Part shown: in pieces, positions 26,379 to 40,200 of the stretch | Layout: every line of letters begins with the position of its first letter | How positions within the stretch are numbered: the stretch's first letter is position 1 | From: Chionis minor | Taxonomy: Eukaryota; Chordata; Aves; Charadriiformes; Chionididae | DNA length: 64,000 bases | Assembly: GCA_013398295.1 (NCBI GenBank) | Contig: VZSF01011128.1 | Span: 229,671 to 293,670, forward strand | Direction: 5' to 3' | The notes under the pieces: model-generated | Seen by the model: the letters and a program-made list of their open reading frames with translations, nothing else | The model's database searches: none | What the model was told of the DNA's origin: nothing | Position numbers and translations under genes: made by a program

Positions 26379-29300
26379 AATGTAACAGGGCAGATTCAGC
26401 GTCCAAGTATTCTCGGCTTAGTCACGCTGGAATGTGGAAGCATGTAATCAAATAAATTGGAGGTATGAACGTGCTAGCTTTTAGAGGCTTGCTAGCACTT
26501 CCAGGTCATTCTTCAGCCATGCTGCTTCAAAAATGACTGGAGGCTGTTGTTACGTCTTTATCAAGGAGAAAATTAATGACGCTAAGGAAAAACTTAAATT
26601 TTCATTAGCACAGAGAGCTAATAAACACTTCTGTGTTTTATCACTTCTATGGGAAATTCATCGGTAACAGCACCAGTGACATATCTCGAGGTTAAGACTG
26701 CTGTGAAATGTGACAGCAAGGAGCATGCTCTTGTGTCTGAAATGTGATACTTTCTCCTAGTGTGACACTTTTCTTCCAGAAACATCTTCAAGGTCAGGTC
26801 TAGTTCCAGGAACCTTCTTGAAAATGCTGTTTATTACTTCCGTGATAATACCACAGCTCAACGACACCTGTCAGTTTGGGAGGAAAAAGCTAGAATGTCT
26901 TCACTTCCTATTATTCAGTCATAGGTAATGAAGGCAGAACTATATTAAGTCATTCACTTCATATATGTGAATGGCAGTTGAAGGGTGATGGCATTTCATT
27001 AAATCAAATTTCATAAGTGCGGCAGTTTGTTCATTTGTTATTAATATTGCTTGAGACAACCCCTTACAAAACCTCAGATGCTCTGAACTCTTAAAATATC
27101 AATAATTTCAGCACGGCTTTTGTCTTGATATAATATAGTTATCCTTGAAAAATGCTGCCAGAAACAGCTTGTAGTTATAGACACTGAGATTCTGGGAAAG
27201 CCTGTTGCTTTGGCCATGCTAAAAGAAAAAAGTTACGGTGATGATGCAGTACTCCCATTGGGTTTGCATACGGGATAGAACTTGGGAGGATTTCTGTCTC
27301 AGACATGTCCTCCTGGTGAAGTGGCTGTGATGTTGTTATGCTCTTATTCAGAAGAGAACACTTTGCGGGGAGAGCAGAAAGCGTGCTTTTGTTCTTAGGA
27401 CTTGCTGATTTTCACATTTCTTGAGGATTATGTCCCTTTCAGAAAAGGTGCTTGTGGCTGAGGAGATCTGTTGCTGCAAGTGAAGCTCTGACCTATTATG
27501 GGGAGAGACGATGAACTGAAGTCGGAAGCTTCCATCTCCCTCCAGCTTGTGCTCTCACAGCACTGCTTCCCTGCTGGTCCAGAGGAGAGGAAGCTGCCCA
27601 AGTCACGCAGAGAAAATACAAGAATAGAGACAGTGTGGAAGGAGGAAAAAATGTGACATCTGAATATGGAAGCTCATGGTAAATGAAGGGAGTTGAAGAT
27701 ATACAGGATTTTGCTACGGGAAAAAGCTAAGAATTTTGTGATAAGAATTAGGAGGGTGAGACAATACTTGTAATCTAGGAATATTGAGGCAGTGACGTTG
27801 GCTGGTGTGTGGGCTGTAGCTGCAGGACGAGGATGGGAGAGATTGAGGAGAAGCCTCTGAAAGAGAAACCAAGAGTGGGAGAACTGGTCTGGCTGGACAA
27901 GAGCCCAGCAGTGCTGGCTGGATGCTGGAGCTTAAGTGTGTCTGCAGAGAGCTCGGCAGGGCAGACGTGGCTCTGTCAGGAGAGGGGAAGAGGACCAAGA
28001 GAAGTAGCTCATGGACCTGCACAGTCTTAGCCAGTGGTCTGAGACAAGTGGACGAGTTTATGTCCAGTAAAGTTCAATCCGCTTTGAAGCCTGCAATGGA
28101 AGTCAACTTTTTTGGTGTCGGTTGGTGTCTGAAAAATATCCACTCAAAGCGGATCCCACTCCATCCTGTTCATCCCTATCCATCCCACTCTAGTTCTTGT
28201 TCATGCGGGTGATGGATCTGTAAATTCAAGTAGCAGAAGTCTTGCCTGTATTTGCATCTAAAATATTCTCTGTGCATCTGTATCTGTGTGAATATTATAG
28301 TGACGCAGAGGAAACTCATCTGGGAAGCAACATTTAAACACATTATACTCACACAGTCAAGCATTTAAAGGTCAGATAATGCCAGAATTGAGGGATATTT
28401 TTTTTTTTCCAAATAATCCTTTCCTTTTTGTGTGTTTGTGCATTCATGCTATGACTTGCAATTTTTAATGTATTTTTCATATGAAATTTTGTAACCTTGC
28501 TACTATATTGCTATCAACCAGGTTTGTAACAAGTAGACTTAAAGATGCAAAATACTGCATGGTACTCTCTAGTTCTTAGATAGACTCTAAACGTTAGGAA
28601 AGTTGAGGTCTTTCCACTCCAAGCTTAGTGTTTTATAGTGTTTTCAAACACATTCCCTTTCTCTCTGAATTGTGACAGTATGAAGATCCTTTTGTACAGG
28701 CACTTGAAACAAGTTTTTTCCTCCTGAAAGGGCTTAAGAACAAATAGCTGATATTTGAAAGTCAGCTTAGTGTGACCTGAGGATTATGCCTTTTCTTTAT
28801 TTGGACTGAATAATTCTTAAAAAGCTTTTAATGTCATTGACAAAAAATACCCACCCAATGATTATCATTGTTACAAATTACATAAGGATTGGGAAAAGAT
28901 CCACTGTGCCTAAGCTCAATGTAATAAATCAAAGGAATTTTTGATCAAGAACACACGTGGATTGATTTGTGTATTCAGTAAAATGGTATTTAGGAAAAAG
29001 TATGCATCCTCCAACTACTTCTCTGTTAGCCAGCCATTCAATTTCTTCCAGATCTTTCTAGCTAGGTGCTAAAAATTGCTTTATATAGGAAATACCTTTT
29101 TTTTTTTTTTTAAACCCAACCTTTTTGCTTTCTGTAACTACTACTACTTGGACCGAGCCTGTAGATGCTGTTAAACGCTAGACATATTTAAGCAGATCTG
29201 CCTATGTAAACTGAAGGTTGTGACAGGAGCAGAAGTTTGCGTTGCCTTCCCCAATTAATTAGGTAACTTACAGCACAGAAATTAGTTTCCTTTTTTTGCT

Positions 29301-31546
29301 AATAGTGAATAGCTAATTTTCTGGACTTGCAAGCTGTTTTGTCTAGGAAGAGAAGCCATTTGTGGAATCAGACAAGGGGTCTCAGGTGCAGTCCCATATA
29401 TTTAGAAGTTCATATGCAAGGTAATTCACAAAAAACAGCAGGAATCAAATAATATGTTCCTTTTCTTGTGGCTCCAAACCTACTTCAGCAGTCTCCCTCT
29501 CTATGCCTTTTCTCAAAGCACACACAGTTTCTGTTTGTCTTGTACCTTTTCTGCTCCCTCCTTTGCAGTGTTTCTGTCCTTTTTTTTATCCTTGTCACCC
29601 AGGGGTAGTTTCAGTACAATCAGTTTTCTTTTGAATTATTAGATGACCCTGGTGGCTCACAACTCGGCTCACTCTGAAGATGCATGTGCTGGCGTGGGCG
29701 TGTTCCTGTTGTGCGCTGTGGCCATATTATATGAGATATCTGCCCTCACAAAGCTTGGTCACCATTTGCATTTATCTTGACTGAAGGACACAGCAGCTTT
29801 AGTGGATTTCTTCCAACATCTAGCACCACAACATTTCAAAAATCGGTTTGTCCCCGTTTGATTTATTGGTTTTTCACAAGTCACCACTCTGTAATGACAG
29901 AGATATGATTATTGTATAGCTTTTATTAGTCAAATGAGATACATTAATAGGGATATTAATTTGCTCTTGGCAGACCAAAGTGCAATCCTTCTGAATAATC
30001 TGAGATCCTTCCATTGACTTTCAGGTTTTGTCCTTTAGACCCAGATTCCACAGACACTTGTATCTATACTTCAAATCTGCTGTATTGTGTATAAGGCTTT
30101 GTGCAATTGTGATTTCCATATTCTGCTATGTGCTTTTTATTGTAAAATTTATTTAAATTAGGAAAAATGTTAAATACTTTCTCAGAGACCCTTCATCAAA
30201 GTGATTTTGACTTCTTTGCCAAACTGGCTGTAAATGGACTCTAACGTTTCCTTGTATCAGTGCTAAACTGCAGGAGTGGTGAATGCATTTCTACTGAGCC
30301 GTTTTCCTTCTCTTTCATCCTAGCCCTAAAAGCAGAATGAGCAACGTTGCATTTTTATAACAGAGCGTATCATTTTGTGTACCCTCTTCTGTCAGAAGAA
30401 TCACCTCGTGAGAGCAGTCATGTTTGTGACAAGCTGAACTGGCAAGGACCTTTCCTGTCTGCCCTCCCTGTAACCCCTCCATTTCACAGCCAGTGTTCTG
30501 CTGTTCTAGCCAGCTGCTCTGTATTTTCCTCTGGGAATGACGATGTAGTATGAACAAAACATCATTTGGTCAGGAATTTTTAGGATAGATTACGAAACCA
30601 GCATATTTTACAATAAGTAGCAAAAATCCATTAAAAGATATGAAAAAGGAGAAGCAAATAAATGTAATTTAGGGAGATATTTACAAAAATTTGTAAATGG
30701 CAGAGTTTTTAAACTTAGAAATTACTTTTCTTCTGTGATGGATCACACTTGACAAAGTTACCATCACATTTCTCCCCTGTGAGAGCTGCCCTGTCTGCAT
30801 AATTTGATTTCCTGCACAGAAGGCAACAATTTGTGCTTTTCCTTCACTTATTTTCATAGTATTTTTCAATATCTCTAATGCCAGAGAGAAAGGGACAGAT
30901 CTTTATGTAACATTGCAACTATGTTTGTGCTTTTAATGTAAAACAAACCTGGTTGTTTGACATCAATGGAAAGATTCATTTTAATCTCAGTGGGCCTTAT
31001 TGCCCACATGTAGCATCTATTTTCTAATGTTGGCTCTGAGTTAATACTTAAATCTGATTTTTAGCTAGCTCTGCAGAGAATTTCTTTTTTATATATAACA
31101 TGTTGGTTTGCTTTGTTGTTTAATGTTTCTTTTTTCTCAGTTACGCGGTTTTCTATTTTAAAGCTAACTGGCTTTTCTTTTCCTGCCCTTTCTCCCTAAC
31201 TTTTTTCCTGCCTCCTTTCTTTTTCATGTTTCCTTGATTTAGGCAATTTACCACATGCCTTATTTTGCATGTAGTAAGTCAGTCAACATATCAGAGATGA
31301 TTTTTTTTTTCTCCTACTCTTTGAATATAAAGTTTTCCTAGTCCATGTGAATGGAAAAAAGATTTCTTTTACTTAAAGATGGAAAGAGCAGATTTCTCAT
31401 CATGGATCTTAGAGTCTCAGCTTTAAAATAAAGCATAGATGTTTAAACCTTTTTCCTTGAATTAATTTATTGCACTATGAAGGATATATTGGTTAGTTAT
31501 AAACTGTACTCAAAAAAAGTAAGAACGTGCAGAAACAGAACTTCAA

Positions 31547-31576
31547 GCCTCTGTGTTTCTTGCCTCTATGTTTCTT
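31547..31576 (+). repeat. 15-bp tandem duplication
   Basis: GCCTCTGTGTTTCTT is followed at once by GCCTCTATGTTTCTT, a single mismatch in 15 bases. Confidence 0.85.
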
Positions 31577-34500
31577 GCTTAACTGATACCGTGTAACTTG
31601 GGAATAGTAGTATCATTTGATTTACCTGCATATAAAACAGAGTTAATGCCCCTTTTTTGCAGTTATGAATCTTAAATAATTTAGGTCTTACCTGTAAACA
31701 GAAATTATATCAAGAATATTGCATAGAAAGCGCTAAAGAAGCCTAAGTGGCTTGAGGAAATAAATATTCCATTTGCCTTTGAGTCAAAATATTCTCAGTT
31801 TGTACAACTCATTCTAGTTGCATCTTTGATTTCTTCATGCTAAAAACAATTGCGGCCATGATAATAAAAAATGACACTACTGATTGCTAAATTCTTGCTT
31901 TGTAACACCTGAGAGTTATCAAACAACATTTTACATTGCAAGAAAAGAAACAGTGGGATACAGTACCTTGTTTCTAGGTAGAGAGAAAAGCAAACAACAA
32001 TGGATAAATATTTCTTTTCTTGTGTGTATTTATTAGATGCTGTCATGCTATGAAACAGCCTGGTCCTTTAATGATATATTTCTGTTTTCTATTGTCAACT
32101 GCCATACTGTTTGCACCATTAAGTAAATGCCTTCTAAAGATGCCCTGGGGAGCCATTGCAGAGCAGTGTGAATAATACAAATTTCATATTTTGCTCTTCT
32201 GTCATACGTTCTCTCTGTCGCAAAGTCACATTTAATATATCTGACTACACAGTTTTCATAAGACGTCACGTTCATTTGATATTTTCTAAATCTTTTTGAA
32301 TACTACAAATGCTTATTTGTGGCCACTGATACTAAATTTTTTAATTAATGTGCTTCGCTTTGGTTCAAAACAATTTCATTTCTGGTATCAGTGACTTTCT
32401 CTAAAGAGTTTTAGGCAAATACTCACTAAAAGGAAATCTAGAATGCATGGATTTTGGAATTTGCTCTGAAATTGGTTCTAGGAATTGTTCTTGAGCAAGC
32501 AGGGAACAGAAATGTGTAATGTCTCTGAATTTCAGATGTTAAATAATTGCAGAACTTGCAGTGACTGGTTTGCAACCTATCCAGACTGAAATACAATTAC
32601 ATAAAATCATTCATTAAATCATTTAAAACCATGAACAGATGCAGAGAAAGAGTCTCCTGTTTGCAGACTGTTCCAGAACAGAGAAAAGCCTTGGGTATTA
32701 GTTACAGACTGCTGATTTGAGGTGGTTGGTTTCTCGTTTGTGTTTTGATTTGGGTTTTTTTTAAAATAATAATCCACAAACAAAAAAACCCAAAACCCAA
32801 ACTACCTCTTACTTACAAATAACAACATAAAATACGACATTTTGTATCTCTAAGTTAGTTCTGTATGGGATATCTGTATAAGTGACTATAAAGCTATCCA
32901 GGTATAAAGCAATATAACACAGCTTAGGACTCTCAGTTTACACAAGTTTTCAGTGGGTGGTTTGGTTATTCTGACCAAGTCCTTCTATTACTTCTAGATA
33001 TTAATCTCTGGACACTAATTAATCGCATAATTCAGTCAGGGTGGAGTGTTGCATGTTAGTAATATGTTTAGCTAATGTTTTCTATTAATATGATATAAAC
33101 CAATTTTATTAGATCAAATTAAATAACTTGATAATATCAAAGCAGGTATACTTATAAATGGAGTAATAGATAGTAATTCAGTTTTCTAATATATTTTCAG
33201 TAAAATTCCTTCATCCTCTTGTTTAACTCATTTAGCATTTCTGTACTAATTTAGAGGAATATATTCCTGTTCATCATTGCAAAACTGTGTCATCTGGTTA
33301 CTTAAAACTTCTGTGGTTCAAAAAATGTTGAAATAACTACAAATTTCTCTTTAAAAAGGTACTAAGGTACATGATAAAATTATGTTTCCTTACATTAATA
33401 ATCTAGGAAATAACGACATCAATTTTTGCTTTATTCTGTTCATATTGCATTTGTGAGAACTTTTAAACTGACAAATGGGAACGATATGGATCATATGCCT
33501 ATTACTTTCCTTTTCTTTATATACATTGTGTTTTCTTAAGTGCTTGCATACATATTTTCCCCTTAATTTAACCATACTGGTAACTTCATGTGTATTTAAT
33601 AGAAGGCTGCATGCAGAAGTTATGATATTGCAAAGCTCTTATCTTCCTTAAATGGTTATTTCTGTGGCTTCTGGATATGTTCTTTTTATGGTTCTTGAGT
33701 TGACCTGCTTCACTGTAGGACAAATAATTGAGGATCAAAGTGTTTAATTTACTCTTAGTAGATGAAATTATTGAAGCTGAATTTTTGTAGGTCTCCAGAA
33801 AATCATATGCATATCAGTTTCTCATTGAATCTCATACAATTCTAGCCAGAGTCTTCAAAGGAACTCTGTATAACCTTGTGTATCTTTCAATAGTAAAGAG
33901 TCTAGTGTTCAACTAATTCTTCTATCTGGAAACTTGTGTGGTTTTGAAACATATTTGGAGGAATGAAATATATTTCAATTTATGATGTTAATCAGTCCCT
34001 TCTCTGGCCTGAGAAATTGAATAATGTGACAGCTACCGAATCTGTTATTCTTATGATATTAAATTTCAGGGAGAAATGGAATAATTATTTGTGCATGGGC
34101 AAAATTGTATTCGTATATGTATTTTGGAACAAAAACATTTGTATGTTATTGAGTTTCAGAAAGTTGGACAGTTGGACTTGAAAAACAAATTTAAAAATTG
34201 GCACTGGGTACAGCAGAGTTAGCATAGATGGTAACTAAGCCTGAAAACCACTCTTCCTAATCAGTGATAGCCACACCATATGACTTTGAGGAATACCAGG
34301 AAGAATATGCTCCTAATCATAAGTTAAAATTATATTTAGGTCTTCATGACATCATAAGATAAAAGGTTTTCTATAATTTCACCCTCTGTGCTTCTTTGTC
34401 CTTCCCCTTGTGTCTTTAGTAAGTACCATGAAGGTTTTAAATTAGTATTAAAATGTTTATGGATTTTGAAAATAACGTCAGTAATATAAGATTTTCTCTT

Positions 34501-34666
34501 TATTAGTGTCAGCTATCCTACTAAAGTTAATTTTTTTTGCGCATTTTCCATAATAAATCCAAAAAAGGAATTATAGCTGTATTCCCAAGAAATTTCTGTA
34601 TTTGTGAACTACAGAATTATGATTGTTTGTCTCTGTTCTCTGAATATGCATTGTTGGCTTTTTTAA

Positions 34667-34861
<195 letters not shown>

Positions 34862-36889
34862 TAATAATTTGAGTTTATAAATTTCCAAAGCAAAGCTAAA
34901 GTAATGTAGACTGCACTCCGCAGCTATATGCTTTTACAGACAGAGTGGCTTTGCTTCATTAAAGGACAGATATGTACAGGTTTCTTTTAGCTGTAAAGAA
35001 ATGATATATATCCATTTTATGATTGTGTGATCGTTTTTTATTGCTCTTCCTCTAACTTTCTTGGTCTTGCATTCAAATGCTGTTGACTATCACTACTGGC
35101 ATCCATATGGTTTTGTAATTATATGCCATATGCCCTCGTATTTCACTGACATTTGCCACACTGTACTAAACCAAGTAGACCTGAGTGTTTTAACCATGCC
35201 AGCATTCAAAAGGATGGTACTAAGGAGCCAGAAGGTAATGCTAATTAGACTGGAAGATTGTTTAAAATGAGCTTTAAGTCAAGATTGGAATGATAAAATG
35301 TACTTTATCTAAAGTACAGACGAGTGTCAATTTAAAGGTGGGGTTTTTTAGGAACTTGCAAGCATCCAAATTTGGAAAACTGTTTTTTCATGTAACAGGT
35401 TATTAATTTAGTTAGCCTCTTAACAAAGTATTTGATATCAGAAGATTCTTTTGTTCTCTCTTATTTAGTTCCTACCAGCTAATAAAATGCAACATACTAA
35501 CTTAATGCTAAAGAAAAAATAACTTTGCGTAGGTGAACGGGTGAAAGGATATTGAAAATACAAAAAACCTAACATAGTAAAATTATGTAGGTAAATTATA
35601 TAGGAGAGTCCCAGAATTTTATTTTGTTAACAGGACTTCTGTTTTTGCACAAACTAGGTTATACTGTGGGATTTTGATAAGATAAATTGTCTCCAACAGG
35701 GAAACTTACCAGTAAAATAGAAAACAAGCAGGAAAAATGCACTTGATCTAAGAAAAAAGCAGTATGAAGTACCTTACATTATGCCTATGTTTCTTGCAAG
35801 TACTTCTAATTACAGAATACACTTAATGTAGCTTGAGACCTGCTCTTACAAAGTAAGTAACATATGTCAAATTAAAGATACACTTTTGTCCTTTATGCAG
35901 CCATACCTGTAAAATGGTGCATACTGCGTAACCCAACAAACTTTTGTGTTTTGGAAACATTCAAAATCAAACTTGAGAGTTTTTCCTCTGAAGCATTGTT
36001 TTCCACATAAAAGGAAGCTAAACACCCCACTATGTTACGTTATCTAAAGAACAATGCAGTGCTATGCCCCAACACTGTTCAGAAATAGCCAACCCAAGAA
36101 GTTTCCTCTGGAAACAGAATGCCCTTCAGTCAAGTGTGCCCGCTAGGAGGACCCTTGCTGATTTTTTATTAGTATTTTTTCTTTTTTAAACAAAGAAACT
36201 GTACCTCTTAAATGCTGGCCCTGCTGTTGGTCAGTAGTGCAGCTTTTCTCTTACTGTGCTGTGTCATGACCTTATTTTTTCTCCTAAAGCAGGATGGGGA
36301 TTTTCCAGCTCCTGATATCATTTATTTAGCCTCCTGCTTTTAAGCCCTTACCCTTCCTTTCTCGCTCTCTCTAAAATGCCTGGGTTTTTCGGGTGTGTTT
36401 TTTTTTTTTCCTTGCATCTATATTTTTATCTTCCTGCCCATTCTGTGTCTTTTCTGCTGACTGAGTCTGCTGCCTGCGGCTCTGCTCTTTGGGGTTATTC
36501 TCTTGCTTCTGACATTTTTGCCTTGCTGCTATGCACAACACTTTCTTCAATTCTTGCAGGTTCTTACTGAGCAAGGATCACAAGTAAAGGTTTTACAAGG
36601 CTGAGTATAGTATTTATTTTAATCTGTAATGATTTATGAGAATTTTAACCTATGTAACCGAAAAGCATCATTAAGAATTTCTCTTAATTCTTTTGAATAA
36701 TGACAATAATTGAATGATAGAAGATCTGATGCTGCCTTTATTAACAACTGAAATACACTTTCAGAATCATACAATTACATTCTTATTCTGTACTAGATCT
36801 TGAAATATTAATAGATTATTGCACTAAAATGTGGGTGCTAGTTGAGTGATCAGTGAAAAATGTGAATTGGAGTTCACCACTGTAATGGA

Positions 36890-36913
36890 TTTTTAGACTA
36901 GCTAGTCTAAAAA
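36890..36913. repeat. Perfect 24-bp palindrome
   Basis: The left half TTTTTAGACTAG (36890-36901) is followed directly by its exact reverse complement (36902-36913), with no spacer. The right arm merges into a 15-base A run (36909-36923). A 12-bp-arm palindrome is expected far less than once in 64 kb by chance. It may be a cruciform-forming site or the end of a degenerate inverted-repeat element; no terminal partner was seen nearby. Confidence 0.85.
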
Positions 36914-37264
36914 AAAAAAAAAAGCAACCAAAAACCAAAAAAACAGAAGAAAGAGGAAAGACCTTATTTAAAAAGTAATTAAAAACGGGGGGGGCATCGA
37001 GGTACCTGTGTTTTGCTTATGCCACTAAACAGAAACTAACATGTAAGAAATTATTTGAATGAGAATATCTTAAGGAGCGTGTCATTTTACTGCTGATTTC
37101 TTGAGTTATATTATAAGGAAAAAATACACTTTATGGGCAGCTGAAATACAGCCCGGTCAGTAACATGTCAATACATTAATGCATTGTATGTGTGTTTGTA
37201 TATATGGGCAGGGTGCAAAGAGTACAAAGTAAGCATTTCTGTAGATTCATGGATACGTATACTT

Positions 37265-37265
37265 N
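37265..37265. other. Ambiguous base (N)
   Basis: Single N in unique intronic sequence (tatactt-N-gaggaaaa). Unlike the N at 53711, the flanking sequences do not duplicate each other. Confidence 0.95.
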
Positions 37266-40200
37266 GAGGAAAAACATAAATTCGAATAACCAGGTCTAAA
37301 ATTCCACATGTGGAAGGGTGGTAATGGCAGGAACAATAGTTTGTTCTCTCTCTCTGTCCCTCCATTTGCCCCACTCAGCCTGGTATGTGTTCACAGTCCC
37401 ACGCTGGCAGAGCATCCACAATGCTATGCAGACTGTATTTTCTTCCGATCTGGATCACAGATAGCTGAATTCCTGTTTATATCAATATATGTCAGTACTA
37501 TTTTGTACTGTGCATATCATCCACTCACTGGGCCATGTCAATGAGCATTGATTTTTTTTTCTTTTTTTTTTTTAATTCTCCCCCATACATGGATTTCTTA
37601 ATTGATTTCTGTTTGGCAATTGGCGGCGTCCAACTTACATGACCTATTTCTTCCAGGCAGTATTAGCAGGATGTTCCACTCCATCTTAGCTAGATGGGTT
37701 GTGTAATGCTTTAAACAGAAGCATCTCCAATGTACTGTGGAAATCTCTCAGGTAAGCTTAGGCGCAGTGATGCATCAGGAATTCAGCTGCACTCTGGTCA
37801 CGAATTTAGCTGCAGAAATAGCTATGTTGTTTCAGAAAACCAAGAGAAGTTTGACTGTCTTAGCTCAAGATCTTGGAACACTGAAAATGCATGTTGTGAT
37901 GCCATATTTTCCATATGCGCTCTCTAAGGGCTTGGCCATCAGCCCACGGCCTTTTGGGGGACGGGGAGTAGTTGTTTGGGGTTACACATATAAGAGCAAT
38001 GTCTCTGCTTCTGTCATAGTCATGCAAGTTATTGCACAACATATATCTAACTGAATGCTGACCCATAATTAGGGTTTTAAGTACAAAGGAAACTGAAAAA
38101 CAAAGGAGGCACCTCCTGTGTTTTTTCTTGCCTGTCCTAAACCATATATTAACTGGACTCTCAAATGCAAATTATTAAAGGCAGGGAAGAGCATTAGCCC
38201 TCACTAAGATTTTTTTATATCCACTTTTCAGAAATAAACATGAAAAAACCTCTGACCTAATATTATGTCTTGGTTAATTGATTCAAACCATCATATTATT
38301 TCTGAACAAAATCAGAAGCAACATTACTAATGTGGACAATCACAGATCATAATTTTTCATTTGAAAGAAAGCTGGATTCAGAGCTTTCTTTAGCTTTCTT
38401 TACGTATGAGAATTCTATACAAAAAAGTCTACATTGGGAGATGATGACCTGCAGTAGGAAAGGAGATGTAGGAAATGTAAAAAGGGGGCAGGGGGAAGTA
38501 TTCAATACACCTGTGCATAACAGAAGTGGCAAAATGGTGATATAGAAGTATATTTATTTTACCTTAAAAACTATATAATTTGCAATGTTAGAATAATCTG
38601 GTTTTTGAAAGGGTAAAATTGAAGTGCAAAAGGTGAGAGTATCTTTCACTTAGGAGGAAAGTACTGGTACTTTCTTGGGATTGCTCGGGGTTCAATTTAT
38701 GTGCTATGAAAAGTCATAGGTGAGCCATACTTTCAGCTTCGATTCTCTGACCATTTTAGAAAGACTTTTTTGAGTAGTGTTTTAATTATGAAGAACACTA
38801 GGAATGATGGCTATGGGGAAAAATCCTAACTTAAAATCAAACTTTCTTCTTACTTTTATTGTCAGAAGCTGCTCTGCAATAATTTTTTTTAAGTGACCTA
38901 AATAACATCTATAGACTAAAAAGTGTGGGCCATTTAGGATTTGGACTGTAATTTTATGAAAGCTGAAATACCTATCGGGATATGTATTGGATTACTAGTT
39001 GCACAAAGGCATTGGCTGACTGAAGTATTAGTAGAGCCTGGGGAAAATAATTCTTTGATAGACAGCAAAATATATTGGAAAGAAGAAAAAGGAGTACTTT
39101 TGAGGTCAACATGGGTTGCTGTTCAAATCCATGCAAGTAAATTTAATTTAATTAGGACAGTATTGGAGTCAGTATGTTGTTAAAGCCCACATAAATTAAA
39201 ATATAAACAGTCTAGTGGGAAGAAAGACTTTGATTAATGAATGGAAGAAAAATGAATGTAAAATGAAAAGCATGCTCAAATATAGATTGTATCTAGAGTA
39301 ATTAAAAGTACTGTTAATTCATAGGCATTCAGCTAGTGAAATTGGGCACTGTGCTGTGACAGCATTCAAGGAGAAATAAAGATTAGAAAATTTTTCTATC
39401 AGCAGTTACTGCAAAAGCTACTAACCCAAGCATGATAGTTTTTCTGCTGGAAGGCAAAATAAAGTCACCTGTGGGTCAACACGTTTACAACACTGGTGTG
39501 AATTTAATTTGCTTGTATATTTACTACTTCCTTTAAACAATGTATGGGACATGGCTACCAAATACATGAGCTTTGGGTTTTTTCCAAAATATTTCTTTAT
39601 TAGGTATCTCTAACAAAATTGCAACAGTAACAGTATTTTGTTGGTCAGATGGAAAGAAGTTTGCAATAATTTATTTTGAAGTATGCCATACTGAAGATGA
39701 AGCAGCCACTCTTTCATGGCTGCCTCTGTATCTATTGATAAGGTTGTTTCTTCTGAATTAAAATTATTCAAGTTTTGCTTAATTCAATACTGCTTTTTAA
39801 TGGCCATACCTACAATGATCTCTCTTGAAATCCTTTTTGTCTTTCATTCTGCTAATATCCTTTTTGATTTGTCCATACCGTAAGTATTGAGAAGTATTTT
39901 TTCTTACTTTACCTGATATGTAATCAAGTTTCATTTTTAACATTTTGTCGTTTGATATGTCAGAGACTTATTTTCCCTCCATATTTCAAAGGTTGTTCAA
40001 AGGTAATTATTCTAGACTGAAATCTTCATTTTATTTAGGTATTGATGCTCAAATATATGGAAATAAATCTTCTTTCTTTGAAATGGAATGCCATCTCTCT
40101 TAGTGAGAGATGAAGAGATATTCCATCTCCTCAGTTCCTAATGAGGAACCTGGCACACACTTCACTTTTGTCTATACCAACATACATATGTGCAGAGAGC

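Noticed and set aside
27714..28212. Cluster of 73-102 codon frames on both strands
   Set aside because: Moderate GC block. The frames overlap each other in several phases and show low-complexity Ser/Leu/Pro content.
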